From: CAYNJY01 sp964397755
GTDB lineage: Bacteria; Patescibacteriota; Microgenomatia; UBA10105; UBA927
Direction: 5' to 3'
Length of the DNA stretch: 64,000 nucleotides
Assembly: GCA_964397755.1 (NCBI GenBank)
Contig: CAYNJY010000003.1
Location: 1 to 64,000 of the forward strand
Shown piece after piece: positions 33,812-41,409 of the stretch. Under the pieces are notes generated by a model that saw nothing but the letters and a program-made list of their open reading frames with translations, ran no database searches and had not been told where the DNA came from. Both the position numbers and the translations under genes were made by a program. Position 1 is the first letter of the stretch. The number at the start of each line of letters is the position of its first letter.

Positions 33812-34137
33812 GTACACGCCGTGAGGGACGGTTGCGGAGAAAATCGCGCATTCGGGCAGTAGTCCGGGGGACCGGGGACCGGCCTCGTTTTTCGGTGTTT
33901 CGGTCGAACGAAGCTCTGAGTGCGCAGCTTATTGATGACGCCGCCAGGGTGACCCTCGCCGCGTGTACGGTCAAGGGGAAGGGAGTTTCTAGTGGTAAAG
34001 AGCTTGGTCGTCGGATCGCAGAAGCGGCCAAGAAGAAAAAGATATCTCGGGTAGTTTTTGACCGGAGCGGCTACCGGTACCACGGGGTAGTACAAGAGAT
34101 CGCCGACGCCGCTCGGGAAGGAGGGCTTGTCCTATGA
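33808..34137 (+). CDS. rplR: Ribosomal protein L18
   Basis: 109 residues of the 5S rRNA-binding protein: RRKSRIRAVVRGTGDRPRFSVFRSNEALSAQLIDD in the N-terminal half and VVFDRSGYRYHGVVQEIADAAREGGL at the C-terminus. GGAGGAAAACC precedes the ATG, a fair SD sequence. It overlaps both neighbours (rplF and rpsE) by 4 bp. Confidence 0.95.
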   Translation: MSTRREGRLRRKSRIRAVVRGTGDRPRFSVFRSNEALSAQLIDDAARVTLAACTVKGKGVSSGKELGRRIAEAAKKKKISRVVFDRSGYRYHGVVQEIADAAREGGLVL

Positions 34138-34583
34138 GGAGGGAAGGAACCGGAGAGTTTGAAGAAAAAGTGGTTCAGGTAAACCGCGTTTCCAAAAAAA
34201 CCAAAGGAGGGAATAAAATCGGTTTCTCTGTCCTCACCGTAGTGGGTGACAGGAAGGGGAGGGTCGGTGTCGGTTTAGGGAAAGCACCGGATGTCTCTTC
34301 CGCTGTACGGAAAGCGGTTTCCTACGCAAAAAAGCACCTTCTTACGGTTCCCATGAGAGGAATGACAATCCCTCACCAGGTCCAGGTGAAGCTTGGCGCC
34401 GCGAGGGTGCTCCTGCGGCCGGCTCCTGCCGGAACAGGTGTTATCGCCGGCGGCGCGGTGCGGGCGGTTGTGGAAGCCGCTGGGATTAGAGATATCGTCT
34501 CAAAAATTTTAGGAACGAAGAATCAGGCATCGAACGTATACGCGACGATGGAAGCACTGAAAAAATTCAAAATTCAAAATTAA
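34134..34583 (+). CDS. rpsE: Ribosomal protein S5
   Basis: 149 residues. FEEKVVQVNRVSKKTKGG, FSVLTVVGDRKGRVGVGLGKA and the GTGVIAGGAVRAVVEAAGIRDIVSK stretch are diagnostic. No rpmD (L30) follows, in line with the known loss of L30 across CPR. The next gene, rplO, starts 29 bp later after an A/T-rich, AAAATTCAAAATT-type spacer. Confidence 0.96.
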   Translation: MRREGTGEFEEKVVQVNRVSKKTKGGNKIGFSVLTVVGDRKGRVGVGLGKAPDVSSAVRKAVSYAKKHLLTVPMRGMTIPHQVQVKLGAARVLLRPAPAGTGVIAGGAVRAVVEAAGIRDIVSKILGTKNQASNVYATMEALKKFKIQN

Positions 34584-34612
34584 AAAGTCAAACTTTTAAA
34601 CTTCTAACGTCT

Positions 34613-35044
34613 ATGAATCTCTCACAGTTACCAAGAATCGTTGGGAGAAGGAAGAAGCGAGTGGGGCAGGGCCATGGCTCCGGCAGGGGGAAAACTGCCG
34701 GACGCGGAACGAAGGGGCAGAAAGCGCGCGGGACCATTCGGCTCGGCTTTGAGGGCGGGCAGCTGCCGCTTATTAAGCGACTGCCTCTTCTTCGCGGGAA
34801 AGGGAAGGAGAAGCCACGCGCTCTCAAAGCGGTTGCGGTTCGCATAGGGAGACTGAGCGTTCTTCCGAAGGGATCCGACGTCACCACCGAAACACTCCGC
34901 ACATATAAGATAATCAGTACATCGGAAGCGCGGGTAAAGCTTGTCTCGGGCGGAAGTCTCTCTGTCCCGCTCACGGTGAAGCTTCCCTGTTCAAAAGGAG
35001 CAAAAGAGGCTGTTGAGAAAGTTGGTGGAATGGTGGTAGGATAG
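34613..35044 (+). CDS. rplO: Ribosomal protein L15
   Basis: 143 residues. The glycine-rich RNA-binding N-terminus (RRKKRVGQGHGSGRGKTAGRGTKGQKAR), FEGGQLPLIKRLP and the C-terminal VKLPCSKGAKEAVEKVGG identify it. The ATG follows TCT. It lies where rpmD would normally intervene after rpsE. secY follows after 13 bp. Confidence 0.96.
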   Translation: MNLSQLPRIVGRRKKRVGQGHGSGRGKTAGRGTKGQKARGTIRLGFEGGQLPLIKRLPLLRGKGKEKPRALKAVAVRIGRLSVLPKGSDVTTETLRTYKIISTSEARVKLVSGGSLSVPLTVKLPCSKGAKEAVEKVGGMVVG

Positions 35045-35057
35045 TGATTGTTTTTCT

Positions 35058-35573
35058 ATGAACTCGATTCTGTCTCCTCTGGTACATAGCTGGCAAACGC
35101 CGGAGCTCCGCCGCAAGATCGTTCTTACCCTAATACTTTTCGTTATCTTTCGACTCTTTGCCCACATTCCGATTCCTGGCGTTGACGGAGCGAAACTCCG
35201 AGGACTCTTTGCGCAGAACCAGTTTCTAGGGCTTCTTGACATATTCTCCGGCGGAACACTGGTGAATTTTTCGGTCATGGCGCTCGGGCTCAACCCGTAT
35301 ATCAACGCCTCGATCATTTTGCAGCTTTTGACCATTGTGTTTCCGAAGCTTGAAGAGTTGTCCAAGGAAGGCGAGTACGGTCGGGAAAAAATTAACCAGT
35401 ATACGAGGTTTCTCACGGTGCCGCTTGCGGCGATTCAGTCGATCGGGATGTACGCTATTTTAAAAAATGCGGGCATTATGGGCGCCATTTCCCCGGTTAC
35501 CCTCCTTTCCCTTATTGTTACCATGACGGCCGGAACGCTACTCGTCATGTGTCTCGGAGAGCTCATCACTTAG
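35058..35573 (+). CDS. secY: SecY, N-terminal part up to an in-frame TAG
   Basis: The channel subunit of the Sec translocon. These 171 residues carry roughly the first four membrane helices, including RLFAHIPIPGVD, the plug-region FSGGTLVNFSVMALGLNPYI and EYGREKINQYTRFL. The frame stops at TAG (35571-35573) exactly where SecY proteins read LGELITE(Y/K)GIGNGIS; the same frame then continues with YGIAIGVSLLIFAGI. A single G-to-T change (GAG to TAG) would explain the stop, but the GIGNG loop is also altered. It could be an assembly error, a real nonsense mutation or readthrough. Confidence 0.9.
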   Translation: MNSILSPLVHSWQTPELRRKIVLTLILFVIFRLFAHIPIPGVDGAKLRGLFAQNQFLGLLDIFSGGTLVNFSVMALGLNPYINASIILQLLTIVFPKLEELSKEGEYGREKINQYTRFLTVPLAAIQSIGMYAILKNAGIMGAISPVTLLSLIVTMTAGTLLVMCLGELIT

Positions 35574-36350
35574 TATGGTATAGCTATCGGCGTCTCACTT
35601 CTTATTTTTGCAGGGATTGTCGGGCGCCTTCCGGTGGTACTCGGACAAACGGTAAGTGTCGTTACAGCGGAGTCATTCACCAACTTCCTTCTTTTTGGAG
35701 TCCTCGCGGCGATTATGATCGGAGCGACTGTGTTTGTCAACGAAGCGGTTCGTCGGATTACTGTCCACTACGCCCGTCGCATCCGTGGGAACAAAGTGTA
35801 CGGCGGCAACGTATCGTACTTACCCCTTCGGGTGAACCAAGCGGGCGTTATCCCGATCATATTCGCGGTTTCGCTGGTTCTGTTGCCGTCTCTCGTCGGA
35901 GGATTCCTTGAACAGCTCGGTTCCCCGGTTTTCCTGAATATCGGCAGACTTCTGACGCGCGTTTTTAATCCCCAGAGCATCTCGTATAACCTTATCTATT
36001 TTTTTCTGGTCATTGGGTTCACCTACTTTTATACGGCAATAACGTTTAATCCCAAGAAGATCGCGGAAGAAATACAAAAGTACGGCGGCTTTATTCCCGG
36101 CATTCGCCCGGGAACACCAACTGCGAGCTACCTCAACTACATACTCACAAGAATCACGCTTGCTGGCGCGCTCTTTCTCGGATTCATCGCAACTTTCCCG
36201 TCCTTTGCTCGTGGCATATCTGGGGTCACGACACTTCTTGTTGGCGGAACAGGAGTTCTCATTGTGGTTTCAGTGGTTCTGGAGACAGTCAAAACACTTG
36301 AAGCGCAACTGGTGATGAGAAATTATGACGGATTCCTGAAGGAGGGATAA
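35574..36350 (+). CDS. secY: SecY, C-terminal part after the in-frame TAG
   Basis: In the same frame as the preceding part, this holds the remaining membrane helices: VTVFVNEAVRRITVHYARR-like cytosolic loop, YLPLRVNQAGVIPIIFA, FTYFYTAITFNPKKIAEEIQKYGGFIPGIRPG and the C-terminal GGTGVLIVVSVVLETVKTLEAQLVMRNYDGFL. All these blocks are intact, so the gene shows no decay beyond the TAG region. An internal start (for example ATG/GTG near 35634) could make a separate fragment, but a stand-alone half would be unusual for SecY. Best read as one 430-residue gene with the 5' part. Confidence 0.88.
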   Translation, partial: YGIAIGVSLLIFAGIVGRLPVVLGQTVSVVTAESFTNFLLFGVLAAIMIGATVFVNEAVRRITVHYARRIRGNKVYGGNVSYLPLRVNQAGVIPIIFAVSLVLLPSLVGGFLEQLGSPVFLNIGRLLTRVFNPQSISYNLIYFFLVIGFTYFYTAITFNPKKIAEEIQKYGGFIPGIRPGTPTASYLNYILTRITLAGALFLGFIATFPSFARGISGVTTLLVGGTGVLIVVSVVLETVKTLEAQLVMRNYDGFLKEG

Positions 36351-36430
36351 ATCACTTTAACCTTTAAACGTTAAAAATAAAACTCGTTTTTGAAACGTTT
36401 GAAGTTTACAGTTTGAATTGTACCGTTCTT

Positions 36431-37024
36431 ATGCATATTGTCTTCTATGGTCCCGAAGGTTCCGGTAAAGGGACACAGGCCAAATTGTTGGCCGAAAAGT
36501 TAGGGCTGCCGATTTTGACGTCGGGAGATCTGGTGCGCGACGCTGCAGCACATGACAAGGGAATTATCGGTGACGTTTGCAGGCTCGCGCTCGCCGAGGG
36601 CAAGTATGTGGCAGACAGCGAGATGTTTGTCCTGTGGAAATGGCGCCTCAAAGAGGACGATGCAAAAGATAATTGGATCATGGACGGATTCCCGAGGAAC
36701 GTCGAGCAGGCCAAGTTTTTGGACGATAAGCTCGATAAGTACGGGTATAACGTCGATAAGGTTTTCTATCTCAACTTGAGCGAAGAAGAGTCATACCGGA
36801 GGCTCATTAAGCGCGGTCGGCCGCTTCACAAAGGGAGTAGCGAACTCCATGATTCGCCAGAAAGAATTAAGCAAAGGCTGGAAATATATAAAGAAGGGGA
36901 GAGGGACGTGCTGGATTATTACAGAAAAAAAGGGGTGCTCATCGAGATCAACGCCGACCAGACGATTGAAGATGTTCATCGCGACATCGTGAACACCATG
37001 CAACAAAATTCAGAAATACCGTGA
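36431..37024 (+). CDS. adk: Adenylate kinase
   Basis: Interconverts ATP + AMP and 2 ADP. 197 residues with the P-loop GPEGSGKGTQAK, the AMP-site LTSGDLVRD, the IMDGFPRNVEQA signature and the LID-flanking RRLIKRGR. The LID is the short type without zinc cysteines. ATG 36431 gives the normal N-terminus. It is preceded by an 80-bp A/T-rich repeat-like spacer after secY and overlaps cmk by 1 bp. Confidence 0.95.
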   Translation: MHIVFYGPEGSGKGTQAKLLAEKLGLPILTSGDLVRDAAAHDKGIIGDVCRLALAEGKYVADSEMFVLWKWRLKEDDAKDNWIMDGFPRNVEQAKFLDDKLDKYGYNVDKVFYLNLSEEESYRRLIKRGRPLHKGSSELHDSPERIKQRLEIYKEGERDVLDYYRKKGVLIEINADQTIEDVHRDIVNTMQQNSEIP

Positions 37025-37725
37025 TGGATGCCTCCGTAGGAAAGCAACTCCAAATCGCCATCGACGGACCAGTCGGCGCGGGGAAAAGTGATATCTCAAA
37101 ACGACTCGCAAGAAAATTGGGACTCGTTTATCTCCACACCGGCGCTATGTACAGGGCACTTGCGCTTGTGTGTTTCAGACAGAACATTCCCTACAAAGAT
37201 GTCGGTCGGGTGGTGCCACTTCTTGCAAAATACTTTATTGACCTCGTAGAGCCACAAGAGGGAAGTAATCGAGAGTATAGAGTGCTCCTGAGTGGTGAGG
37301 ATATCACCGAGTTACTTTTTTCTCCAGCAATAGATACAGGTGCATCGGACGTAAGCACGATTCCACAGGTGCGACAGTTTATGGTAAAACGACAGCAAGA
37401 GATGGCAACGGGCAAGCGAGTGGTCATGGAGGGACGAGACATAGGACTTCGGGTACTGCCCCAAGCTGACATAAAAATTTATTTGACGGCAAGCGTAGAA
37501 GAGCGGGCAAAACGACGCTGGCTCCAGTACAGGGAGAAAGGCAAGCCTACATCTTATGAGGAGACACTGAAGGACACCAAAGCTAGGGATCTGCAGGATA
37601 CCACCCGCGCAGTTGATCCACTTCAGAAACTCTCTGATGCGTGGGAGTTGAACACGACGGGAATGACCCAGGATGAGGTCATTGCCGCAATACAAAAGGA
37701 ACTCACAGATCGAGGGATTGTATGA
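37024..37725 (+). CDS. cmk: Cytidylate kinase
   Basis: Phosphorylates CMP/dCMP. 233 residues: P-loop IAIDGPVGAGKSDISKRLA, LHTGAMYRALAL, the DTGASDVSTIPQVRQFMVKRQQ stretch and VMEGRDIGLRVLPQADIKIYLTAS, matching Cmk. Ser/Thr at the P-loop end and the GRDIG motif are intact. Its position between adk and map is not the standard spc arrangement (adk-map) and forms a small nucleotide-kinase pair. It overlaps adk and map by 1-4 bp. Confidence 0.95.
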   Translation: MDASVGKQLQIAIDGPVGAGKSDISKRLARKLGLVYLHTGAMYRALALVCFRQNIPYKDVGRVVPLLAKYFIDLVEPQEGSNREYRVLLSGEDITELLFSPAIDTGASDVSTIPQVRQFMVKRQQEMATGKRVVMEGRDIGLRVLPQADIKIYLTASVEERAKRRWLQYREKGKPTSYEETLKDTKARDLQDTTRAVDPLQKLSDAWELNTTGMTQDEVIAAIQKELTDRGIV

Positions 37726-38501
37726 ATGAGGATGTCCAAGAGAAAATCCGCACGATGCAAGAGGGTGGTGCAAAACTAGGAGAAATTTTGCGCGAGCTCC
37801 TTGAGGCAGCCCAGCCAGGAGTGTCCCTTCTGAGCCTTGAAGAGCTTACTACTAACCGCATTCGCGCGGCAGGAGGGACCCCTTCATTTCAGACTGTGGA
37901 AGGCTATAGGTGGGCGACGTGCCTCTGCGTCAACGAGGTGGTTGTGCACGGTATTCCAACGGCGTACGCGCTTACGGAGGGGGATCTTCTTACGATAGAC
38001 GTCGGCATGCTCTACAAAGGTTTTCATACCGACACCGCATGGACGAAAATAGTACACAGTGAAAAGCTGGAAACCAAAGATGTGGAGGAATCAAAGAAAG
38101 AACGATTTCTGAACATAGGTCAAGATGCCCTTTGGCAAGCTATCGCCCAAGCCCGACCCGGTAACCGCGTCGGGCATATCTCTCAAGCGATTCAGAAAAT
38201 TATTGAAAAAGCGGGCTATAGCATCGTCCCATCGCTTGTGGGCCACGGCGTAGGGAAAAAACTCCATGAGCCACCGCAAATTCCGGGGTTTCTTAAGAAA
38301 CGACGTGAGGACACCGAGTCGCTTCGCTCAGGTATGACCCTCGCCATAGAGGTAATTTACGCCTTGGGAGCTGGGACAACTACGTACGAGAGTGACGGTT
38401 GGTCGATAGCCACCCGCGACCGTTCACTCTCTGCGGTATTCGAGCACACTGTGGCAATTACTGATGCGGAGCCTGTTGTATTGACCCACACCAGGAAATA
38501 A
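37722..38501 (+). CDS. map: Methionine aminopeptidase, type I
   Basis: Removes the N-terminal Met from new proteins. 259 residues with all five metal ligands in place: Asp in TIDVG, Asp in HTDTAW, His in GHGVGK, Glu in AIEV and Glu in FEHT. There is no N-terminal zinc domain. A small insertion (EKLETKDVEESKKER) follows the second ligand. The -35 of the infA promoter lies inside its last codons. Confidence 0.95.
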   Translation: MNEDVQEKIRTMQEGGAKLGEILRELLEAAQPGVSLLSLEELTTNRIRAAGGTPSFQTVEGYRWATCLCVNEVVVHGIPTAYALTEGDLLTIDVGMLYKGFHTDTAWTKIVHSEKLETKDVEESKKERFLNIGQDALWQAIAQARPGNRVGHISQAIQKIIEKAGYSIVPSLVGHGVGKKLHEPPQIPGFLKKRREDTESLRSGMTLAIEVIYALGAGTTTYESDGWSIATRDRSLSAVFEHTVAITDAEPVVLTHTRK

Positions 38502-38509
38502 GGTAGAAT
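38481..38509 (+). promoter_or_regulatory. infA promoter
   Basis: TTGACC (38481-38486), a 17-bp spacer and TAGAAT (38504-38509). The -35 overlaps the 3' end of map. The predicted start is near 38516, immediately before a hairpin with a T tract. Confidence 0.75.
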
Positions 38510-38522
38510 CAAGAGTATTCGT

Positions 38523-38545
38523 CGGGGTTATCCCCGTCGTTTTTT
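38523..38545 (+). terminator. Terminator-like hairpin in the infA leader
   Basis: CGGGG (38523-38527) and CCCCG (38532-38536) close a TTAT tetraloop, and six Ts follow at 38540-38545. It begins about 7 nt after the predicted transcript start and ends 16 bp before infA. Confidence 0.65.
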
Positions 38546-38561
38546 ACTGCGTTTTTCAGGT

Positions 38562-38780
38562 ATGGTACATCAGGGAAATATTGAAGTTGAGGGAGAAGTG
38601 GTTGAGTGTTTACCCAATACACTGTTTCGGGTGAAGCTACCAAACGGTAGAATTGTACTGAGTCATTTGTCTGGGAAGATGCGACTCCATTTTATCCGTA
38701 TCATGCCCGGTGATCGAGTGAAGCTTGAAATGACGCCCTACGACGCGACAAAAGGCAGGATAACGTATAGATTAAAATAA
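38562..38780 (+). CDS. infA: Translation initiation factor IF-1
   Basis: A 72-residue S1-like OB-fold protein: VEGEVVECLPNTLFRVKLPNG, SHLSGKMRLHFIRIMPGDRVKLEMTPYD and the terminal GRITYR. It has its own promoter and a leader hairpin, so the infA-rpmJ-rpsM stretch can be controlled apart from the upstream genes. A spacer of about 80 bp of A/T-rich repeats separates it from rpmJ. Confidence 0.96.
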   Translation: MVHQGNIEVEGEVVECLPNTLFRVKLPNGRIVLSHLSGKMRLHFIRIMPGDRVKLEMTPYDATKGRITYRLK

Positions 38781-38861
38781 CTCAAAAATTCAAACTTGAA
38801 ACTTTAAAATTGAAATTTCAAAAAAGTTTAAAGTTTACAGTTTTAAGTTTTAATTAGTTTT

Positions 38862-38975
38862 ATGAAGGTTCGAGCAAGCGTGAAGCCAATGTGTAGAAAG
38901 TGCACAGTTGTTCGCCGGCGTGGCCGGGTCTATATCACGTGCGACAACCAGAAACATAAACAAAGGCAAGGGTGA
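38862..38975 (+). CDS. rpmJ: Ribosomal protein L36
   Basis: A 37-residue zinc protein: MKVRASVKPMCRKC at the N-terminus, RRGRVYITC and then KHKQRQG. The ligands are Cys11, Cys14, Cys27 and His32 (C-C-C-H), so this is the zinc-binding form. It lies between infA and rpsM as in most bacteria. TTTT precedes the ATG and there is no SD sequence. Confidence 0.95.
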   Translation: MKVRASVKPMCRKCTVVRRRGRVYITCDNQKHKQRQG

Positions 38976-38995
38976 GATAGTTTACGTAAGTTTTT

Positions 38996-39409
38996 ATGGC
39001 TCGTATTGCTGGAGTAGAAATACCGACTGAAAAACGACTGGATATCGCCCTCACCTACGTGTACGGAATTGGGCGATCAAACGTCGTTGGCCTTCTTCAC
39101 TCCGCCAATCTTGAAACAAACCGGCGAGTGAAAACGCTCACCGATGAGGAGATCAGTAGAATTAATAAGGCGCTTGAGAAATACGTCGTCGAAGGAGATC
39201 TGCGAAGGCAGGTCTCCGATAGTGTTAAGCGACTCATCGAGATTAAATCGTATCGCGGCGCGCGCCACGTTCGGAAACTCCCCGTTCGAGGTCAGCGCAC
39301 GAGGACCAATGCACGAACCAAGCGAGGAAAAAGAGTGACCGTTGGGGCGCTCAAGAAAGAAGATCGGGTGAAACTTGGGTCGAAAGCGCCGGAAGAAGAA
39401 AAGAAATAA
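38996..39409 (+). CDS. rpsM: Ribosomal protein S13
   Basis: 137 residues: MARIAGVEIPTEKRLDIALTYVYGIGRS (helix-hairpin start), LRRQVSDSVKRLIEIKSYRGARHVRKLPVRGQRTRTNARTKRG. The GQRTRTNARTRKG-type tail contacts the P-site tRNA. A Lys/Glu-rich extension of about 20 residues follows. It lies 20 bp after rpmJ. Confidence 0.96.
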   Translation: MARIAGVEIPTEKRLDIALTYVYGIGRSNVVGLLHSANLETNRRVKTLTDEEISRINKALEKYVVEGDLRRQVSDSVKRLIEIKSYRGARHVRKLPVRGQRTRTNARTKRGKRVTVGALKKEDRVKLGSKAPEEEKK

Positions 39410-39424
39410 TACGCTACATTCTCT

Positions 39425-39796
39425 ATGGCTGTACAGAAACAAAATCGGAGCGTTGCGAAGGGTAAAGTGTTCATCACCGCGACCTTCAATAACACACTCG
39501 TGACCATTACCGACATGGAAGGGAATACGCTGTTTTGTGGCTCATCGGGACTCGTTGGGTTTAAGGGGGCGAGAAAAGCCACACCGTATGCAGCAACCAC
39601 CGCTGTTGAAGCCGTTGCTCGCAAAGCGCAGGATAACGGCCTCAGAGATGTGGAGGTATATATCAAAGGTCCAGGAGCAGGGAGGGATGCGGCGCTACGG
39701 GCGCTACGCGCTGTTGGACTTGCGATAACGCTGATTGCTGATATAACACCGATTCCGCATAACGGGGTTAGGCCGAAGAAGAAACGAAGAGTATAG
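39425..39796 (+). CDS. rpsK: Ribosomal protein S11
   Basis: 123 residues: ATFNNTLVTITDMEGN, SSGLVGFKGARKATPYAA, VYIKGPGAGRDAALRAL and the C-terminal ITPIPHNGVRPKKKRRV. The conserved Cys of the usual NGCRPPK motif is replaced by Val here. The ATG follows TCT. The gene order rpsM-rpsK-rpsD-rpoA-rplQ is standard. Confidence 0.96.
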   Translation: MAVQKQNRSVAKGKVFITATFNNTLVTITDMEGNTLFCGSSGLVGFKGARKATPYAATTAVEAVARKAQDNGLRDVEVYIKGPGAGRDAALRALRAVGLAITLIADITPIPHNGVRPKKKRRV

Positions 39797-39801
39797 TTTC
39801 T

Positions 39802-40422
39802 ATGTCACGATACACCGGTCCGAAAAATAGACTTGCACGGCGGGAAGGAGCAGATCTTGGGCTCAAGACCGTTGGTTCACACGCCCACGCCCAACTCCTC
39901 CGGCGGCTCAATGTGCCGCCAGGGCAGCATGGTAGCAAACGAAAGAGAAAAACCTCCGAGTACGCAATGCAGCTTAGAGAGAAGCAAAAAGCGCGTCGAA
40001 CGTATGGACTCAGTGAGCGTCAATTTCGACGGTATTTTGAAATGGCAAAAAAATGGCGAGGGAATACCGGAGATATGCTTCTACAGTTTCTCGAGCGTCG
40101 CCTTGACAACACGCTCTACCGTCTCAGTTTCGCTCCAACACGAGCAGCAGCCCGCCAGCTTGTTTCCCACCGTCATGTCGTGGTTGACGGAAAGCGCGTT
40201 GGCATCCCCTCATATTCCGTGCATGCGGATCAGGTAATAACCTTATCTTCCAAAGCGCTGGAGATCCCGGCAATCAGACGGTTGCTCGATGAGAAGACCG
40301 TGGTTTTGCCAGAATGGCTTGACCGGAAGGCAGGAGCGGGAAAGGTTCTTCGTTTACCCGAGAGAGCAGACGTAAAAGAAGACATAAGCGAACAAGTGGT
40401 TATCGAGTTCTATTCTCGATAG
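39802..40422 (+). CDS. rpsD: Ribosomal protein S4
   Basis: 206 residues. MSRYTGPKNRLARREGADLGL, the KARRTYGLSERQFRRYF segment, and the S4 domain with RRLDNTLYRLSFAPTRAAARQLVSHRHVVVDG are diagnostic. The N-terminal zinc cysteines of some S4 proteins are absent. The ATG follows TCT, 5 bp after rpsK. rpoA begins about 37 bp later. Confidence 0.96.
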   Translation: MSRYTGPKNRLARREGADLGLKTVGSHAHAQLLRRLNVPPGQHGSKRKRKTSEYAMQLREKQKARRTYGLSERQFRRYFEMAKKWRGNTGDMLLQFLERRLDNTLYRLSFAPTRAAARQLVSHRHVVVDGKRVGIPSYSVHADQVITLSSKALEIPAIRRLLDEKTVVLPEWLDRKAGAGKVLRLPERADVKEDISEQVVIEFYSR

Positions 40423-40459
40423 AAAGGAGCACGAGAGCTTGCGCTTCCGTGACGTATGT

Positions 40460-41380
40460 ATGAATGAGCCTAATTTCAATATCAAACAGGAGGAAGAGAA
40501 GCCGGACTACGGCGAGTTCGTTATCGAGCCTCTCGAACAAGGCTACGGGCATACCCTTGGAAACAGCCTCCGTAGGGTTCTGTTATCGTCTCTTTCGGGC
40601 GTTTCCTTAACATCGGTGAAAGTGAGCGGCGTCACGCATCAATACTCAACTGTTCCGGGCCTGAAGGAAGACGTCGTTGAGCTCATCCTCAACTTGAAAA
40701 AGGTCAGACTCATCCTCGAGGGCGTCGAGAGTGCGACACTGACGTTATCAAAAAAGGGCCCCGGAGAAGTCCGCGCAGGTGACATAGAGGCTCCGGCGGG
40801 TGTTCGCATCGTCAATCAAGACTTGGTCTTAGGGACGCTTGCAGATAAGAAGGCGAGTCTCGAGCTTGAGTTAATGGCCGAACGTGGATTTGGCTTCGTT
40901 CCCGCTGAAGAGAAGACGGTTGATGAGCTCGGGAGAATAGCCATGGACGCGCTCTTTTCTCCTGTGACGCGCGTCAACTATCGTGTCGAGGCGACTCGCG
41001 TCGGGCGCATGACGAACTTAGACAAGCTTGTGATCGCGATTTGGACTGACGGAACAGTCGCGCCAGCAGATGCGCTCAGACAAGCTGCAAAGATTCTTAT
41101 CTCGTACTTGGTTCAGGTAGTGGAGCCCAAGGCGAAAGTTGCAGAAGAGACAGTTGCTGTCACGCCGACTGTTTCTGACGAGGTTTTAAAAATGCGCGTC
41201 GAGGAGCTTGATATCCCAACGCGTATCGTCAACGCCCTCGCACGGGGAGGGATAGAAACCATCGGTCAACTTCTCGGAACTCTGCGAACAGAGCTTCTCA
41301 AGATTAAAAATCTTGGGAACAAATCGCTCGCCGTTGTTGAAGAGAAGCTCCGGGAGAAGGGTGTGGCCCTGACCGTATAA
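40460..41380 (+). CDS. rpoA: RNA polymerase alpha subunit
   Basis: 306 residues. The N-terminal assembly domain has FVIEPLEQGYGHTLGNSLRRVLLSSLSGV and VTRVNYRVEATRVGRMTNLDKL; the C-terminal domain has LDIPTRIVNALARGGIETIGQLL and ELLKIKNLGNKSLAVVEEKL, the helix-hairpin-helix DNA-binding part. ATG 40460 is chosen over a TTG at 40439. It lies between rpsD and rplQ as usual. Confidence 0.97.
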   Translation: MNEPNFNIKQEEEKPDYGEFVIEPLEQGYGHTLGNSLRRVLLSSLSGVSLTSVKVSGVTHQYSTVPGLKEDVVELILNLKKVRLILEGVESATLTLSKKGPGEVRAGDIEAPAGVRIVNQDLVLGTLADKKASLELELMAERGFGFVPAEEKTVDELGRIAMDALFSPVTRVNYRVEATRVGRMTNLDKLVIAIWTDGTVAPADALRQAAKILISYLVQVVEPKAKVAEETVAVTPTVSDEVLKMRVEELDIPTRIVNALARGGIETIGQLLGTLRTELLKIKNLGNKSLAVVEEKLREKGVALTV

Positions 41381-41409
41381 AATCAATCTACAAGTGTGTA
41401 GATTTCTTT

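Noticed and set aside
35571..35573. TAG as a recoded sense codon
   Set aside because: alaS, the surface-protein gene, comparable genes and others end in TAG exactly where their families end, so TAG is a stop here.
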